Shown here: positions 11,005 through 21,451 of the stretch, in pieces | Position numbering within the stretch: position 1 is the first letter of the stretch | Layout: each line of letters starts with the position of its first letter | NCBI RefSeq assembly: GCF_000425805.1 | Contig: NZ_AUED01000017.1 | Span: forward strand, 124,001-188,000 | Reading direction: 5' to 3' | Source: Pseudomonas vranovensis DSM 16006 | GTDB taxonomy: Bacteria > Pseudomonadota > Gammaproteobacteria > Pseudomonadales > Pseudomonadaceae | DNA: 64,000 nt | The notes under the pieces: generated by a model | Database searches by the model: none | The model's input: only the letters and a program-made list of their open reading frames with translations | What the model was told of the DNA's origin: nothing | Position numbers and translations under genes: made by a program

Positions 11005-11797
11005 TCAGGCCTCGGCGCCCGTCGGCGTCTTTGACTCGGGCGTGGGTGGCCTGTCGGTGCTGGCAGAAATCCAGCGTCTGCTGCCCAACGAATCGCTGCT
11101 TTATGTGGCCGACTGTGGGCATATTCCCTACGGCGAAAAATCCCCTGAGTTCATTCGCGAGCGCTGCCGCCTGGTGGCCGAGTTCTTTCGCGAACGGGGC
11201 GCCAAGGCCATGGTGCTGGCCTGCAACACTGCCACCGTGGCAGCCGTGGCCGATCTGCGCGAGCAGTACCCGCACTGGCCGCTGGTGGGTATGGAGCCTG
11301 CGGTCAAGCCCGCTGCGGCAGCAACCCGCAGTGGCGTGGTCGGTGTGCTGGCTACGACTGGCACCCTGCAGAGCGCCAAGTTCGCCGCCTTGCTCGACCG
11401 CTTCGCCAGCGATGTGCGGGTTGTCACTCAGCCTTGCCCGGGCCTGGTCGAATGCATCGAGGCGGGTGACCTGAACAGCCCCGCACTGCGTAATCTGCTA
11501 CAGGGCTACCTGCGTCCCTTGCTCGATGCCGGTTGCGACACCCTGATTCTGGGCTGCACCCATTACCCCTTCCTCAAGCCATTGCTGGCGCAAATGGTGC
11601 CGGCTTCCACCGCCATTATCGACACCGGCGCCGCGGTTGCCCGCCAATTGCAACGCCTGCTCGGTGAGCGTCACTTGTTGTCGACAGGGCCCGCCCGTGA
11701 CGCGCAGTTCTGGACCAGCGCGAGTCCAGAACATTTGCGAAAGATCCTTCCAATGTTGTGGAATAAATCTGACAGTGTGCGAAGCTTCACAATGTAA
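10997..11797 (+). CDS. murI: Glutamate racemase
   Basis: Converts L-glutamate to D-glutamate for peptidoglycan. 266 aa from the ATG at 10997. An upstream in-frame ATG at 10925 lies inside moeB and would add 24 unlikely residues. The two catalytic cysteines are Cys76 (ACNTATVA) and Cys187 (GCTHYPFL), and the N-terminal [12 protein letters not shown] is typical. It is the last gene of the hemA operon. The 115 bp after it hold no gene but include an AT-rich stretch that probably carries the next promoter. Confidence 0.97.
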   Translation: MADQASAPVGVFDSGVGGLSVLAEIQRLLPNESLLYVADCGHIPYGEKSPEFIRERCRLVAEFFRERGAKAMVLACNTATVAAVADLREQYPHWPLVGMEPAVKPAAAATRSGVVGVLATTGTLQSAKFAALLDRFASDVRVVTQPCPGLVECIEAGDLNSPALRNLLQGYLRPLLDAGCDTLILGCTHYPFLKPLLAQMVPASTAIIDTGAAVARQLQRLLGERHLLSTGPARDAQFWTSASPEHLRKILPMLWNKSDSVRSFTM

Positions 11798-11912
11798 AAA
11801 AAGTGTGAAAAGCACTGAACATTGGCTGAACTAACGCAACGCCGACGATTTCTAAAAATTTGTCCAGCGAGACAAAAGAACCAACTACAGCATTAGGAAA
11901 AGGACGTTTCTC

Positions 11913-12431
11913 ATGAAGAAACTGCTTTGTTTGGCTGCTGTTGCAGCCGTTACCCTGGGGCAATCGTTAACCACGCAAGCAGCTGATATCTCGTTTGCAG
12001 TTGGGCAAACCGGCGAGTCGACCATGACCTACCGCCTGGGTCTGGAATCGAACTGGGATGCCAGTTGGTGGCAAACTAGCGTAGGTCGGCTTACTGGTTA
12101 CTGGGATGGCGCCTACACCTATTGGGATGGTGATAAGACGGCAAGTAACCACAGTCTTTCCTTCTCGCCGGTGTTTGTTTACGAGTTCGCCGGTGAGTCG
12201 GTCAAACCTTACGTCGAGGTAGGTGTTGGCGTAGCGGCGTTCTCCAGTACCGAGATTGAAAACAACGAACTGGGCACCTCGTTCCAGTTTGAAGACCGTA
12301 TCGGTTTTGGCCTGCGCTTTACCGGCGGACAGGAAGTCGGCGTGCGTGCCATCCACTATTCCAATGCCGGGATAAAAACGCCTAACGATGGCGTGGAAAG
12401 CTACGCCCTGCACTACCGTATGCCGCTGTAG
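11913..12431 (+). CDS. PagL-like lipid A 3-O-deacylase
   Basis: Predicted outer-membrane beta-barrel acyloxyacyl hydrolase that removes the 3-O acyl chain from lipid A. 172 aa with a signal peptide ending near residue 24 (TTQA|ADIS). The barrel has alternating aromatic strands and ends in an aromatic/hydrophobic strand. The catalytic His-x-Ser pair is His148/Ser150 (HYSNAG) and the acid Glu162. The 14-residue His-to-Glu spacing equals that of P. aeruginosa PagL (H126, S128, E140, from memory). Good RBS (AAAGGA) just upstream. It is monocistronic and convergent with phrB. Confidence 0.85.
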   Translation: MKKLLCLAAVAAVTLGQSLTTQAADISFAVGQTGESTMTYRLGLESNWDASWWQTSVGRLTGYWDGAYTYWDGDKTASNHSLSFSPVFVYEFAGESVKPYVEVGVGVAAFSSTEIENNELGTSFQFEDRIGFGLRFTGGQEVGVRAIHYSNAGIKTPNDGVESYALHYRMPL

Positions 12432-12438
12432 TCCCGCG

Positions 12439-12465
12439 CTGGCCCTGCGTTGATCGCAGGGCCAG
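12439..12465. terminator. Hairpin between convergent genes
   Basis: An 11-bp perfect stem (12439-12449 with 12455-12465, loop TTGAT) lies in the 40-bp gap between the convergent pagL-like and phrB genes. There is no long T run, so termination strength is uncertain. Confidence 0.55.
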
Positions 12466-12471
12466 GCGTGT

Positions 12472-13914
12472 TCAAGGTTCGAAGCCTGGGTGCTGGCGTG
12501 CGGCGAGGCTCTTGAACGCCTCCAATGCACGTTGACGACTGCTGCCCAGATCCACGATAGGTGGCGGGTAGTCGTTGCTCGTAAACAGCCCGCCATCCGG
12601 TAGCGGGTTATGCACGTATTTCTCGTCGGCATTGGCCAGTTCAGGCAGCCACTGTTTGATAAAACTCCCCCGGCTGTCAAAGCGCCTGGACTGATTGATC
12701 GGGTTGAAGATACGAAAGTAAGGCGCAGCATCGGTGCCCGTCGATGCGCTCCACTGCCAGCCGCCGTTGTTGGCCGCGAGATCACCGTCGATCAGGTGAC
12801 GCATGAAAAACCGCTCGCCTTCACGCCAGTCGATCAACAGGTTCTTGGTCAGGAACATCGCCACGATCATGCGCAGGCGGTTATGCATCCAGCCGGTCGC
12901 CAACAACTGGCGCATGGCCGCATCGATGATCGGGATGCCGGTACGGCCTTCTTGCCAAGCCTTCAATTCTTCAGGGGCATGGCGCCACGGCAGGGCTTCG
13001 GTGTCCTGGCGGAAGGCACGGTGGCGGGACACTCTGGGGTAGCCGACCAATATGTGCTTGTAGAACTCGCGCCACAGCAACTCGTTGAGCCAGGTTTGCA
13101 CCCCGCGGTTGCCACTGTCGATCTCGCCCTGATTGTGCGCCAGTGCCTGGTGCAGGCACTGCCTGGGTGAGATCACCCCGGCTGCGAGGTAGGCTGACAG
13201 TTGACTGGTACCGGCAACGGCAGGAATGTCTCGCTGGACCTGATAGTCGTCGACAGCGTCCTCGACGAATCGTTGCAGGCGCCGATGGGCTTCTGGTTCG
13301 CCAGCAGGCCAGAGGTCACGAAGGCTGTCGGGGGGCGAGGGAAAGCCTGCAACGGCCTCGGGGACCGGATCACTGGCAACGGTCCCCAGGGCCTGGCGCT
13401 CTATGGTTCTCTGCAGCGCGGGCAGGCCCAGGTGCAGGCGCTCCAGGCAGACTTTGCGAAACTGGCTGAACACCTGGAAGTAACCGCCATTGCGGGTCAG
13501 GATGCTGCCAGGCTTGAACAGCAACTGGTCCAGGTACCGATGCAGCGCAATGCCGGCCTGCGCAAGTACTTGGCCGACAGCCTGGTCTCGGCGAGTTTCG
13601 TTGACGCCATACTCTTCGTTCAGGTGCAGTGCCTGTACCCCGTGCTCGCGACATACCTGCAGCAGCACCGCCGGCGCCTGCGCCCAGTGATCGGCCTTGC
13701 GGATCAGCAAGGGAATATTCAGTTCAGCCAGCCGCTCGCTCACTTCGTGCACATTGCGTAGCCAGAAGTCTACCTTGCAGGGCGCATCATCATGGGCGTG
13801 CCATTGTTGCGGGCTGTACAGCCAGATGGCCAGTGTCGGGCCATGCGCGCAGGCGCGGGCGAGGGCGGTGTTGTCATGTACGCGCAGGTCGCTGCGCAAC
13901 CAGATCAATTGCAT
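12472..13914 (-). CDS. phrB: Deoxyribodipyrimidine photo-lyase (class I CPD photolyase)
   Basis: Blue-light-driven repair of cyclobutane pyrimidine dimers. 480 aa: an N-terminal alpha/beta antenna-cofactor domain (MQLIWLRSDLRVHDNTAL) and a C-terminal FAD domain with the signature stretch from TGIPIIDAAMRQL through WMHNRLRM to DGDLAANNGGWQW. An AAGGA ribosome site precedes the ATG. It lies 35 bp downstream of the DUF523-DUF1722 gene on the same strand and is probably co-transcribed with it from the palindromic promoter at 14936-14961. In P. putida KT2440 a MerR-type light regulator gene adjoins phrB; here it is absent. Confidence 0.96.
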   Translation of the reverse strand: MQLIWLRSDLRVHDNTALARACAHGPTLAIWLYSPQQWHAHDDAPCKVDFWLRNVHEVSERLAELNIPLLIRKADHWAQAPAVLLQVCREHGVQALHLNEEYGVNETRRDQAVGQVLAQAGIALHRYLDQLLFKPGSILTRNGGYFQVFSQFRKVCLERLHLGLPALQRTIERQALGTVASDPVPEAVAGFPSPPDSLRDLWPAGEPEAHRRLQRFVEDAVDDYQVQRDIPAVAGTSQLSAYLAAGVISPRQCLHQALAHNQGEIDSGNRGVQTWLNELLWREFYKHILVGYPRVSRHRAFRQDTEALPWRHAPEELKAWQEGRTGIPIIDAAMRQLLATGWMHNRLRMIVAMFLTKNLLIDWREGERFFMRHLIDGDLAANNGGWQWSASTGTDAAPYFRIFNPINQSRRFDSRGSFIKQWLPELANADEKYVHNPLPDGGLFTSNDYPPPIVDLGSSRQRALEAFKSLAARQHPGFEP

Positions 13915-13949
13915 GGTGGTCCTTGGTCAACTGCCTTTGTCGCGGGGCA

Positions 13950-14918
13950 TCAGATGCCGTTGTGCAAGCTCAGGTCCTGGGGGTGCGGTTGCAGGTAGAC
14001 CTGCTGCAGCACATAGGGATCGGGGTGGCTGCGCAAATGGTGTTTGAGCAGGGTCAGAGGCACCACCAGGGGGATGATGCCGGCGTGGTACTGGTTGATC
14101 AGTTGGCGTATTTCCTGCCGATCATCCTGGCTGAGTGCATTGCGCAGGTAGCCACTCAGGTGCTGCAGCACATTGCTGTGGTTGCCGCGGCTGGCGCAGC
14201 GGCTCAATGCCTGCATCAGTTGGCTGAAGTAGCGGGGGCCGAGTACCTCGGGGTCGTCGTCGCGAGTCATGCTACCCAGCAGTTTGCCCAACACCTTGTA
14301 TTGCTGTGGGTGGTTGGCCATCAGTTGGTATTTGTAGCGAGCATGGAAAGCGATCAGCACGCCGCGACTCAGGCCCTCGGCCCGCAACCGCTGCCAGTCG
14401 TCATAGGCGTAGACGCGGGTGATGAAGTTTTCGCGCAGTACCGGGTCGCACAAGCGGCCGTCTTCCTCCACCGGCAGATCGGGGCGCCGTGCACAAAAGG
14501 CAGCCGCGTACAGGCCGCGTGCCCCTTCGTGTGCCGGGTATCCGTTGGCCTGGTACACCTTGACCCGCTGAAGACCACAGGAAGGCGACTTGTGCATGAA
14601 GATATAGCCGCAGATGTCATCCAGTTCGTCGGCCATCTGTTCGCCGTAAGCCTTCAGCGGGCCGGACAGGTCCAGGGTGGGATCACGACGAGTGACAGCG
14701 TGCGGGTCATGCGGGTCGCCGACCAGACGAATGGACTCGCGGGGTACACCCAGGCCAATGGCGACTTCAGGGCAGACTTGTACAAGTTCAAAATGTTCGG
14801 CCAGTGTTTCATTGCACAGGCGAGAGGCTTTGTGTCCACCGTTATAGCGCACTGAAGTGCCTGCCAGGCAGGCGCTGACTGCGATTCTGGGTTTGCTGGC
14901 AAACGGTGGCGCCTTCAT
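13950..14918 (-). CDS. DUF523-DUF1722 protein (YbgA/TudS-like Fe-S domain)
   Basis: 322-aa two-domain protein. The N-terminal DUF523 domain (about 1-160) carries three cysteines in conserved contexts: Cys17 (SACLAG), Cys49 (VCPE) and Cys114 (KSPSCG). In the DUF523 thiouracil desulfidase TudS, three such cysteines hold a [4Fe-4S] cluster. The C-terminal DUF1722 domain (about 190-315) resembles E. coli YbgA, long linked by gene order to photolyase. Cellular substrate is unknown; thiolated pyrimidine or tRNA thiouridine chemistry is a reasonable guess only. AGGA ribosome site upstream; phrB follows. Confidence 0.85.
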   Translation of the reverse strand: MKAPPFASKPRIAVSACLAGTSVRYNGGHKASRLCNETLAEHFELVQVCPEVAIGLGVPRESIRLVGDPHDPHAVTRRDPTLDLSGPLKAYGEQMADELDDICGYIFMHKSPSCGLQRVKVYQANGYPAHEGARGLYAAAFCARRPDLPVEEDGRLCDPVLRENFITRVYAYDDWQRLRAEGLSRGVLIAFHARYKYQLMANHPQQYKVLGKLLGSMTRDDDPEVLGPRYFSQLMQALSRCASRGNHSNVLQHLSGYLRNALSQDDRQEIRQLINQYHAGIIPLVVPLTLLKHHLRSHPDPYVLQQVYLQPHPQDLSLHNGI

Positions 14919-14935
14919 GGCTACGTCCTGAGAAA

Positions 14936-14961
14936 TTGTACAAATTTTATTATTTGTACAA
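14936..14961 (-). promoter_or_regulatory. Candidate LitR/PplR-type operator and promoter
   Basis: Two TGTACA hexamers at 14937-14942 and 14955-14960 are separated by exactly 12 AT-rich bases, each within an 8-bp palindrome TTGTACAA. This fits the consensus I recall for the P. putida LitR homologue PplR1, T(G/A)TACA-N12-TGTACA. On the minus strand the downstream site includes TACAAT, a good -10 element, 20-25 bp before the DUF523 start codon. Sequence match is direct; the binding protein is inferred. Confidence 0.6.
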
Positions 14962-15070
14962 ATAACCCCATCATAGAGGCAGACGTGTGCAAGTCAATTG
15001 GCGTGCACGGCTTTCGTGCAGGGTGGCCGCAAGGCAGCGGGGCAGCGCAGGTGGCAGCCCCGTGAAGAGG

Positions 15071-16084
<1,014 letters not shown>

Positions 16085-16240
16085 CTACGCTGCCGGACAA
16101 ACCTGTACCGCTCAAGAACCCTGCGCGAGGTGGTTCCGCTCGTTGCGACAGGTTGTCCTATGTTTATCCGAGAGCGATCGGTCAAAAAAGTGCCTTGTTC
16201 TTAAAAATAGACCACTGGCGCGCCAAGTGAGGACACAGCC

Positions 16241-17146
16241 ATGCATATATTGCTGACCGGCGGTACGGGGTTGATAGGCCAACAGCTTTGTCAGCACTGG
16301 TTGGCCCAAGGGCATCAGCTGACGGTGTGGAGTCGACGCCCCGAACAGGTGGGCAGATTGTGCGGTACCGGTGTGCGCGGCATCGCCCGACTGGATGAAT
16401 TGGGCGAGGATGAATCGCTGGATGCGGTGATCAATCTGGCTGGTGCGCCCATTGCCGACCGGCCCTGGACGGCACGGCGGCGGGGGCTATTGTGGGGAAG
16501 TCGGATCACCCTCACCGAACAGTTGCTGGCCTGGCTTGCGCAGCGACAGCAGCGCCCCGAGGTGCTGATATCGGGCTCTGCGGTGGGCTGGTACGGCGAC
16601 GCTGGCGAACGTGAGCTGACCGAGGCCTCGCAGCCGGTCAAGGAAGATTTCGCCAGCCAGCTGTGCATTGCCTGGGAAGAAACCGCGCAACGCGCCCAGG
16701 CCCTGGGCATACGTGTGGTGCTGGTGCGCACCGGGCTGGTGCTGTCGAGCGAAGGCGGCTTTTTGTCGCGCCTGCGCACACCGTTCAAACTGGGGCTGGG
16801 CGGGCCGATCGGGGATGGTCGCCAATGGATGCCGTGGGTCCATATACACGACCAGATCGCCCTGATTGATTTTCTCTTGCAGCAAAAGGACGCCAGCGGT
16901 CCTTATAATGCGTGCGCCCCGGAGCCGGTGCGCAACCGTGAGTTCGCCAAGCGTTTGGGGCGAACACTGCATCGGCCGGCAATCCTGCCGCTGCCGGCGC
17001 TGGTGCTCAAGGCCGGGTTGGGTGAGTTGTCGACCCTGCTGCTGGGCGGACAGCGGGCGCGACCGGTGCGTTTGCTCGCAGCCGGCTTCACCTTCCGCTT
17101 CAATGATTTGCAATCGGCCCTGGATGAGTTGTCCAGTCGCCTCTGA
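16241..17146 (+). CDS. TIGR01777 family epimerase-like protein
   Basis: 301-aa extended short-chain dehydrogenase-type protein (YfcH/SulA-like DUF1731 family). The N-terminal NAD(P) motif is [13 protein letters not shown] (residues 4-16). The region with [12 protein letters not shown] holds the family form of the active-site tyrosine, and a C-terminal DUF1731-like segment ends the protein. The substrate is unknown. It starts from an AGTGAGGA ribosome site and ends 13 bp before hemH, so the two are likely co-transcribed. Confidence 0.85.
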   Translation: MHILLTGGTGLIGQQLCQHWLAQGHQLTVWSRRPEQVGRLCGTGVRGIARLDELGEDESLDAVINLAGAPIADRPWTARRRGLLWGSRITLTEQLLAWLAQRQQRPEVLISGSAVGWYGDAGERELTEASQPVKEDFASQLCIAWEETAQRAQALGIRVVLVRTGLVLSSEGGFLSRLRTPFKLGLGGPIGDGRQWMPWVHIHDQIALIDFLLQQKDASGPYNACAPEPVRNREFAKRLGRTLHRPAILPLPALVLKAGLGELSTLLLGGQRARPVRLLAAGFTFRFNDLQSALDELSSRL

Positions 17147-17159
17147 AATAGGACGTTGC

Positions 17160-18173
17160 ATGACGGATCACGCTCTGCTGCTGGTCAACCTGGGTTCGCC
17201 GGCCTCCACCTCGGTGGCCGATGTGCGCCGCTACCTCAATCAGTTCCTGATGGATCCCTACGTCATCGACCTGCCGTGGCCCGTGCGGCGCCTGCTGGTG
17301 TCGCTGATCCTGATCAAGCGCCCTGAGCAATCGGCCCATGCCTATGCCTCGATCTGGTGGGATGAAGGTTCACCGTTGGTGGTACTGACCCGTCGCCTGC
17401 AGGAGGCCATGCGCGAGCAGTGGAACCATGGCCCGGTGGAAATGGCCATGCGTTACGGCGAGCCTTCGTTGCCGACCGTCCTGGCGCGCCTGGCTGCACA
17501 GGGCGTGAAGCAGGTCACCCTGGCACCGCTCTATCCACAATTTGCCGACAGCACCGTGACCACGGTGGTCGAGCAGGCGCGCCAGGTGATCGCAGAACAG
17601 AAACTGCCGCTGCAAATGCGTGTGCTGCAGCCGTTCTACGACCGCCCGGCGTACATCGATGCGTTGGTGGCCAGTGCCAAACCTTACCTTGAGCAGGACT
17701 ACGACCATCTGCTGCTGAGCTTCCACGGCCTGCCCGAGCGGCACCTGAAGAAACTCGACCCTACCGGCAGCCACCGCTTCCAGGACCCGGACTGCTGTCG
17801 CGATTCCTCGCCTGAGATGCTCGCGGTGTGCTATCGCGGCCAGTGCATCCGTACTGCCCAGGCATTCGCCCGGCAGATGGGGATCCCGGATGGCAAGTGG
17901 TCGGTGTCGTTCCAGTCGCGCCTGGGGCGGGCCAAGTGGATCGAACCCTACACAGAGACCCGCCTGGACGAACTGGGCAAGGCGGGTGTGAAGAAGCTCC
18001 TGGTGATGTGCCCGGCCTTTGTCGCCGACTGTATCGAGACGCTGGAGGAGATTGGCGATCGCGGTCGCGAGCAGTTTATCGAGGCGGGCGGGGAGGAGTT
18101 GGTGCTTGTGCCGTGCCTGAATGATCACCCGCAATGGGTACAGGCGTTGAAGGGGATGTGCGAGCAGGCTTGA
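17160..18173 (+). CDS. hemH: Ferrochelatase
   Basis: Inserts Fe2+ into protoporphyrin IX, the last step of protohaem synthesis. 337 aa from the ATG at 17160 ([14 protein letters not shown]), 13 bp after the upstream gene; a longer in-frame extension to 16866 lies inside that gene and is rejected. The catalytic histidine is His189 in [12 protein letters not shown], and the metal-path acid lies in CIETLEEIG. No C-terminal membrane anchor is visible. Confidence 0.96.
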   Translation: MTDHALLLVNLGSPASTSVADVRRYLNQFLMDPYVIDLPWPVRRLLVSLILIKRPEQSAHAYASIWWDEGSPLVVLTRRLQEAMREQWNHGPVEMAMRYGEPSLPTVLARLAAQGVKQVTLAPLYPQFADSTVTTVVEQARQVIAEQKLPLQMRVLQPFYDRPAYIDALVASAKPYLEQDYDHLLLSFHGLPERHLKKLDPTGSHRFQDPDCCRDSSPEMLAVCYRGQCIRTAQAFARQMGIPDGKWSVSFQSRLGRAKWIEPYTETRLDELGKAGVKKLLVMCPAFVADCIETLEEIGDRGREQFIEAGGEELVLVPCLNDHPQWVQALKGMCEQA

Positions 18174-18180
18174 TGAAATG

Positions 18181-18213
18181 ATCGCGGGGCAAGTCGAGAC
18201 GTTGCCCCGCGAT
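18181..18213. repeat. REP-like hairpin between hemH and uraA
   Basis: 12-bp perfect inverted repeat, ATCGCGGGGCAA at 18181-18192 with its complement at 18202-18213, in the 45-bp gap of two convergent genes. The core TCGCGGGGCAAG recurs at 21390, 26124, 28531, 31689 and 57222. It probably also serves as a terminator. Confidence 0.8.
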
Positions 18214-18218
18214 GCTGT

Positions 18219-19481
18219 TCAGTCCTGAACCTTGTTCTTCCAGCCGTCATTCCCCGGCAGCAGCAGGTTCAGCGCAATGGCGACCACCGCACACAGGGCA
18301 ATACCCTTGAGGCCCCAATCATCAGGGCCGGTGCCGGTACCCACCAGCACGCCACCAATACCAAACACCAGCGTTACCGAGACGATCACCAGGTTGCGAG
18401 CTTCGCCCAGGTCGATCTTGTGGCGGATCATGGTGTTCATGCCTACCGCCGCGATCGAGCCGAACAGCAGGCACAGGATGCCGCCCATCACCGGCACCGG
18501 AATGCTTTGCAGCAGCGCGCCGAACTTGCCGATGAAGGCCAGGGTGATGGCGAAAATCGCCGCCCAGGTCATGATCTTCGGGTTGTAGTTCTTGGTCAGC
18601 ATCACCGCGCCCGTGACTTCGGCGTAGGTGGTGTTGGGCGGACCGCCAAACAGGCCGGCAGTGGTGGTGGCGATACCGTCGCCAAGCAGGGTGCGATGCA
18701 GGCCGGGCTTCTTCAGGTAGTCGCGACCGGTCACGCTACCCACGGCAATGACGCCGCCGATATGCTCGATGGCGGGCGCCAGGGCAACCGGCACGATGAA
18801 CAGGATTGCCTGCCAGTTGAACGCCGGCGCCGTGAAGTTCGGCAGCGCCAGCCAAGGCGCAGCGGCGATCTTGGCGGTGTCGACGACGCCAAAGTAGAAC
18901 GACAGACCAAAGCCTACCAGGACACCAGCGATGATCGGCACCAGGCGGAAGATGCCCTTGCCGAACACGGCGACGATCAACGTGGTCAGCAGGGCTGGCA
19001 TGGAGATCATCATGGCCGTGCTGTAAGGCAGCAGCTCGGTGCCGTCTCCGGCCTTGCCCATGGCCATGTTGGCGGCGATCGGCGCCATGGCCAGGCCAAT
19101 GGAAATGATCACCGGGCCAATCACCACGGGCGGCAGCAGGCGATCAATAAAGCCTGTGCCCTTGATCTTCACCGCCAGGCCCAAAAAGGTATAGACGAAA
19201 CCTGCGGCCATGATCCCGCCCATGGTCTCGGCCAGGCCGAACTGGCCTTTGGCGAGAATGATCGGGGTGATGAAGGCAAAGCTTGAAGCCAGGAAGACCG
19301 GAACCTGACGGCCGGTCACCACCTGAAACAGCAGAGTTCCCAGGCCCGCAGTGAACAGCGCGACGTTAGGGTCGAGGCCGGTGATCAGCGGCATCAGCAC
19401 CAAGGCACCAAAGGCGACGAACAGCATCTGCGCGCCAGAGAGGACCTGGCGCCAAAGCGGGTCGTTGAACTCCTGCTGCAT
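18219..19481 (-). CDS. uraA: Uracil permease (NCS2 family)
   Basis: Proton-driven uracil importer of the inner membrane. 420 aa with about 12-14 hydrophobic segments. It has the NCS2 signature region around ALAPAIEHIGGVIAVGS and GLFGGPPNTTYAEVTGA, which contains substrate-binding residues. It starts 2 bp after the upp stop, so uptake and salvage are one operon, the common arrangement for uracil recovery. Confidence 0.95.
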   Translation of the reverse strand: MQQEFNDPLWRQVLSGAQMLFVAFGALVLMPLITGLDPNVALFTAGLGTLLFQVVTGRQVPVFLASSFAFITPIILAKGQFGLAETMGGIMAAGFVYTFLGLAVKIKGTGFIDRLLPPVVIGPVIISIGLAMAPIAANMAMGKAGDGTELLPYSTAMMISMPALLTTLIVAVFGKGIFRLVPIIAGVLVGFGLSFYFGVVDTAKIAAAPWLALPNFTAPAFNWQAILFIVPVALAPAIEHIGGVIAVGSVTGRDYLKKPGLHRTLLGDGIATTTAGLFGGPPNTTYAEVTGAVMLTKNYNPKIMTWAAIFAITLAFIGKFGALLQSIPVPVMGGILCLLFGSIAAVGMNTMIRHKIDLGEARNLVIVSVTLVFGIGGVLVGTGTGPDDWGLKGIALCAVVAIALNLLLPGNDGWKNKVQD

Positions 19482-19483
19482 GT

Positions 19484-20122
19484 TCAGGCGTCCTTCTGCT
19501 TAGTGCCGAAGATCTTGTCACCGGCATCGCCCAGGCCCGGGATGATGTAGCCGTGTTCATTCAGGCACTCGTCGATCGAGGCGGTGTAGATCTGCACGTC
19601 CGGGTGGGCGTTCTCGACCACGGCAATGCCTTCGGGGGCGGCAACCAGCACCATCGCGCGGATGTCCTTGCAGCCGGCTTTCTTCAGCAGGTCGATGGTG
19701 GCAACCATCGAGGCGCCGGTGGCCAGCATCGGGTCGATGATCAGGGCCAGGCGCTCGTCGATTTCCGGGGCGAGCTTTTCCAGGTAGGTGTGTGCTTCCA
19801 GGGTTTCCTCGTTGCGGGCAACGCCCACGGCGCTGACCTTGGCACCCGGGATCAGGCTGAGCACGCCGTCGAGCATGCCGATGCCGGCACGCAGGATCGG
19901 TACTACAGTAATCTTCTTGCCGGCGATTTTCTCGACCTGGACCTTGCCGCACCAACCGTCGATTTCGTAGGTTTCCAGTGGCAGGTCTTTGGTCGCTTCG
20001 TAGGTCAGGAGCGTGCCGACTTCCTGGGCGAGTTCGCGAAAGTTCTTGGTGCTGATATCGGCACGGCGCATCAGGCCGAGCTTGTGACGGATCAGCGGGT
20101 GGCGGATCTCACGGGTAGGCAT
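19484..20122 (-). CDS. upp: Uracil phosphoribosyltransferase
   Basis: Converts uracil and PRPP to UMP. The 212-aa product starts at 20122 ([17 protein letters not shown]); the frame is open further upstream to 21358 but that overlaps hpt on the other strand and is rejected. The PRPP-binding motif is [13 protein letters not shown], and the C-terminal [10 protein letters not shown] binds uracil. Co-transcribed with uraA and divergent from hpt across 165 bp, which must hold both promoters. Confidence 0.97.
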   Translation of the reverse strand: MPTREIRHPLIRHKLGLMRRADISTKNFRELAQEVGTLLTYEATKDLPLETYEIDGWCGKVQVEKIAGKKITVVPILRAGIGMLDGVLSLIPGAKVSAVGVARNEETLEAHTYLEKLAPEIDERLALIIDPMLATGASMVATIDLLKKAGCKDIRAMVLVAAPEGIAVVENAHPDVQIYTASIDECLNEHGYIIPGLGDAGDKIFGTKQKDA

Positions 20123-20287
20123 AGGGAAAGGCTCCGGGGGGCGGGCAAAAAAACGGCGGTAGATTAATCTATTCAGCCACCTGTGTCCTATAGGCATTCT
20201 GGACGTTAGTCCATAAATGCTTGATCTGACGCCCCTGGATGCGTACCTTTGCCCGCTTTTCTCAATTGCTGCCCCTTGGAGAGCGCC

Positions 20288-20845
20288 ATGTCCGCTGATC
20301 TCGAGCATATCCGTCAAGTCATGCGAGAGGCTGACTGCCTTTACACCGAAGCCGAAGTCGAGGCCGCCATTGCCCGCGTTGGCGCGCAGATCAGCGACGT
20401 GCTCGCCGAGCGCAACCCGGTGGTGTTCTGTGTGATGAACGGTGGCCTGATCTTCGCCGGCAAACTGCTCACTCATTTGCAGTTCCCGCTCGAGTCCTCC
20501 TACCTGCACGCCACCCGCTACCGCAATCAGACCAGCGGTGGTGATCTGTTCTGGAAAGCCAAGCCGGAAGTTTCGTTCATCGACCGCGACGTACTGATCA
20601 TCGATGACATTCTTGACGAGGGTCATACCCTCAGTGCCATTATCGACTTCTGCAAGCATGCTGGTGCCCGCGCCGTGCATACCGCCGTACTGATCGACAA
20701 GGACCACGACCGCAAGGCCAGCGCCCAACTCAAGGCCGACTTCTGCGGCCTGAGCTGCGTCGACCGCTATGTGTTCGGCTATGGCATGGACTACAAGGGT
20801 TACTGGCGCAACGCCAACGGTATCTTTGCCGTAAAAGGACTCTGA
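20288..20845 (+). CDS. hpt: Hypoxanthine-guanine phosphoribosyltransferase
   Basis: Purine salvage enzyme making IMP or GMP from the free base and PRPP. 185 aa from the ATG at 20288, which has GGAG just upstream; an in-frame ATG at 20249 would add 13 residues without a clear ribosome site. The PRPP loop is [14 protein letters not shown], with the base-binding lysine region [10 protein letters not shown] later. The next gene starts 3 bp after its stop. Confidence 0.93.
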   Translation: MSADLEHIRQVMREADCLYTEAEVEAAIARVGAQISDVLAERNPVVFCVMNGGLIFAGKLLTHLQFPLESSYLHATRYRNQTSGGDLFWKAKPEVSFIDRDVLIIDDILDEGHTLSAIIDFCKHAGARAVHTAVLIDKDHDRKASAQLKADFCGLSCVDRYVFGYGMDYKGYWRNANGIFAVKGL

Positions 20846-20848
20846 CTC

Positions 20849-21322
20849 ATGCGCCAGCCCGGTTTTCTCGATCAATCGTTGTTTTCCGAGCTGGCAGCCG
20901 ATTCGGCGGCCAACCCCCGTGGTCGCCAGCATCACAACTTCCACGAGATGGAAGAGCCTTGCCACCGCATGGCGGTGGGGCTGCAGCCTTCCACCTACAT
21001 CCCGCCGCATCGGCACCTGTCGGCCGACAAGGCCGAGTGCCTGATCGTGCTGCGCGGCAAGCTGGGCCTGTTGATCTTCGATGAGCAGGGTGCGGTGCTC
21101 GACAAGCGGGTGCTCGAGGCCGGTGGCGATTGCCTGGGTGTCGACTTGGCGCCGGGTACCTTTCATGGCCTGGTGGTGCTGGAAGCGGACAGCGTGATGT
21201 TCGAGTGCAAGTCCGGCCCTTATCGCCCCGTCGGCGACGGTGAACTGGCCGGTTGGGCGCCTCGTGAAGGTGAACCGGGCGTGGCCGAGTACCAGGCCTG
21301 GATGCGCGCGCAGTTCGCCTGA
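20849..21322 (+). CDS. WbuC-family cupin metalloprotein
   Basis: 157-aa small cupin. Motif 1 is [12 protein letters not shown] (His-x-His and a later Glu), and the second-motif histidine is in [12 protein letters not shown], giving a likely 2-His metal site. The family is named from O-antigen clusters but is widespread; its reaction is unknown. It is translationally close to hpt (3 bp), so probably one mRNA. No signal peptide. Confidence 0.78.
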   Translation: MRQPGFLDQSLFSELAADSAANPRGRQHHNFHEMEEPCHRMAVGLQPSTYIPPHRHLSADKAECLIVLRGKLGLLIFDEQGAVLDKRVLEAGGDCLGVDLAPGTFHGLVVLEADSVMFECKSGPYRPVGDGELAGWAPREGEPGVAEYQAWMRAQFA

Positions 21323-21389
21323 GATCACTGCAGGAGCGGCGGTGCGACGGCTCGACATGCTCGCGACTGTGGTCTATCAGCCACATCGC

Positions 21390-21414
21390 ATCGCGGGGCA
21401 AGCCCGCTCCCACA
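21390..21414. repeat. REP element (single)
   Basis: Typical Pseudomonas REP core ATCGCGGGGCAAGCCCGCTCCCACA with a small GCGGG/CCCGC hairpin, in the 129-bp gap after the cupin gene. Confidence 0.8.
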
Positions 21415-21451
21415 ATCTGCTAAAGTGCCAGGCCGCCCCAAGGAGCCTGCC

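Noticed and set aside
20123..21358. Long N-terminal extension of upp
   Set aside because: It would run antisense through hpt and the cupin gene; the 212-aa start matches the family length.
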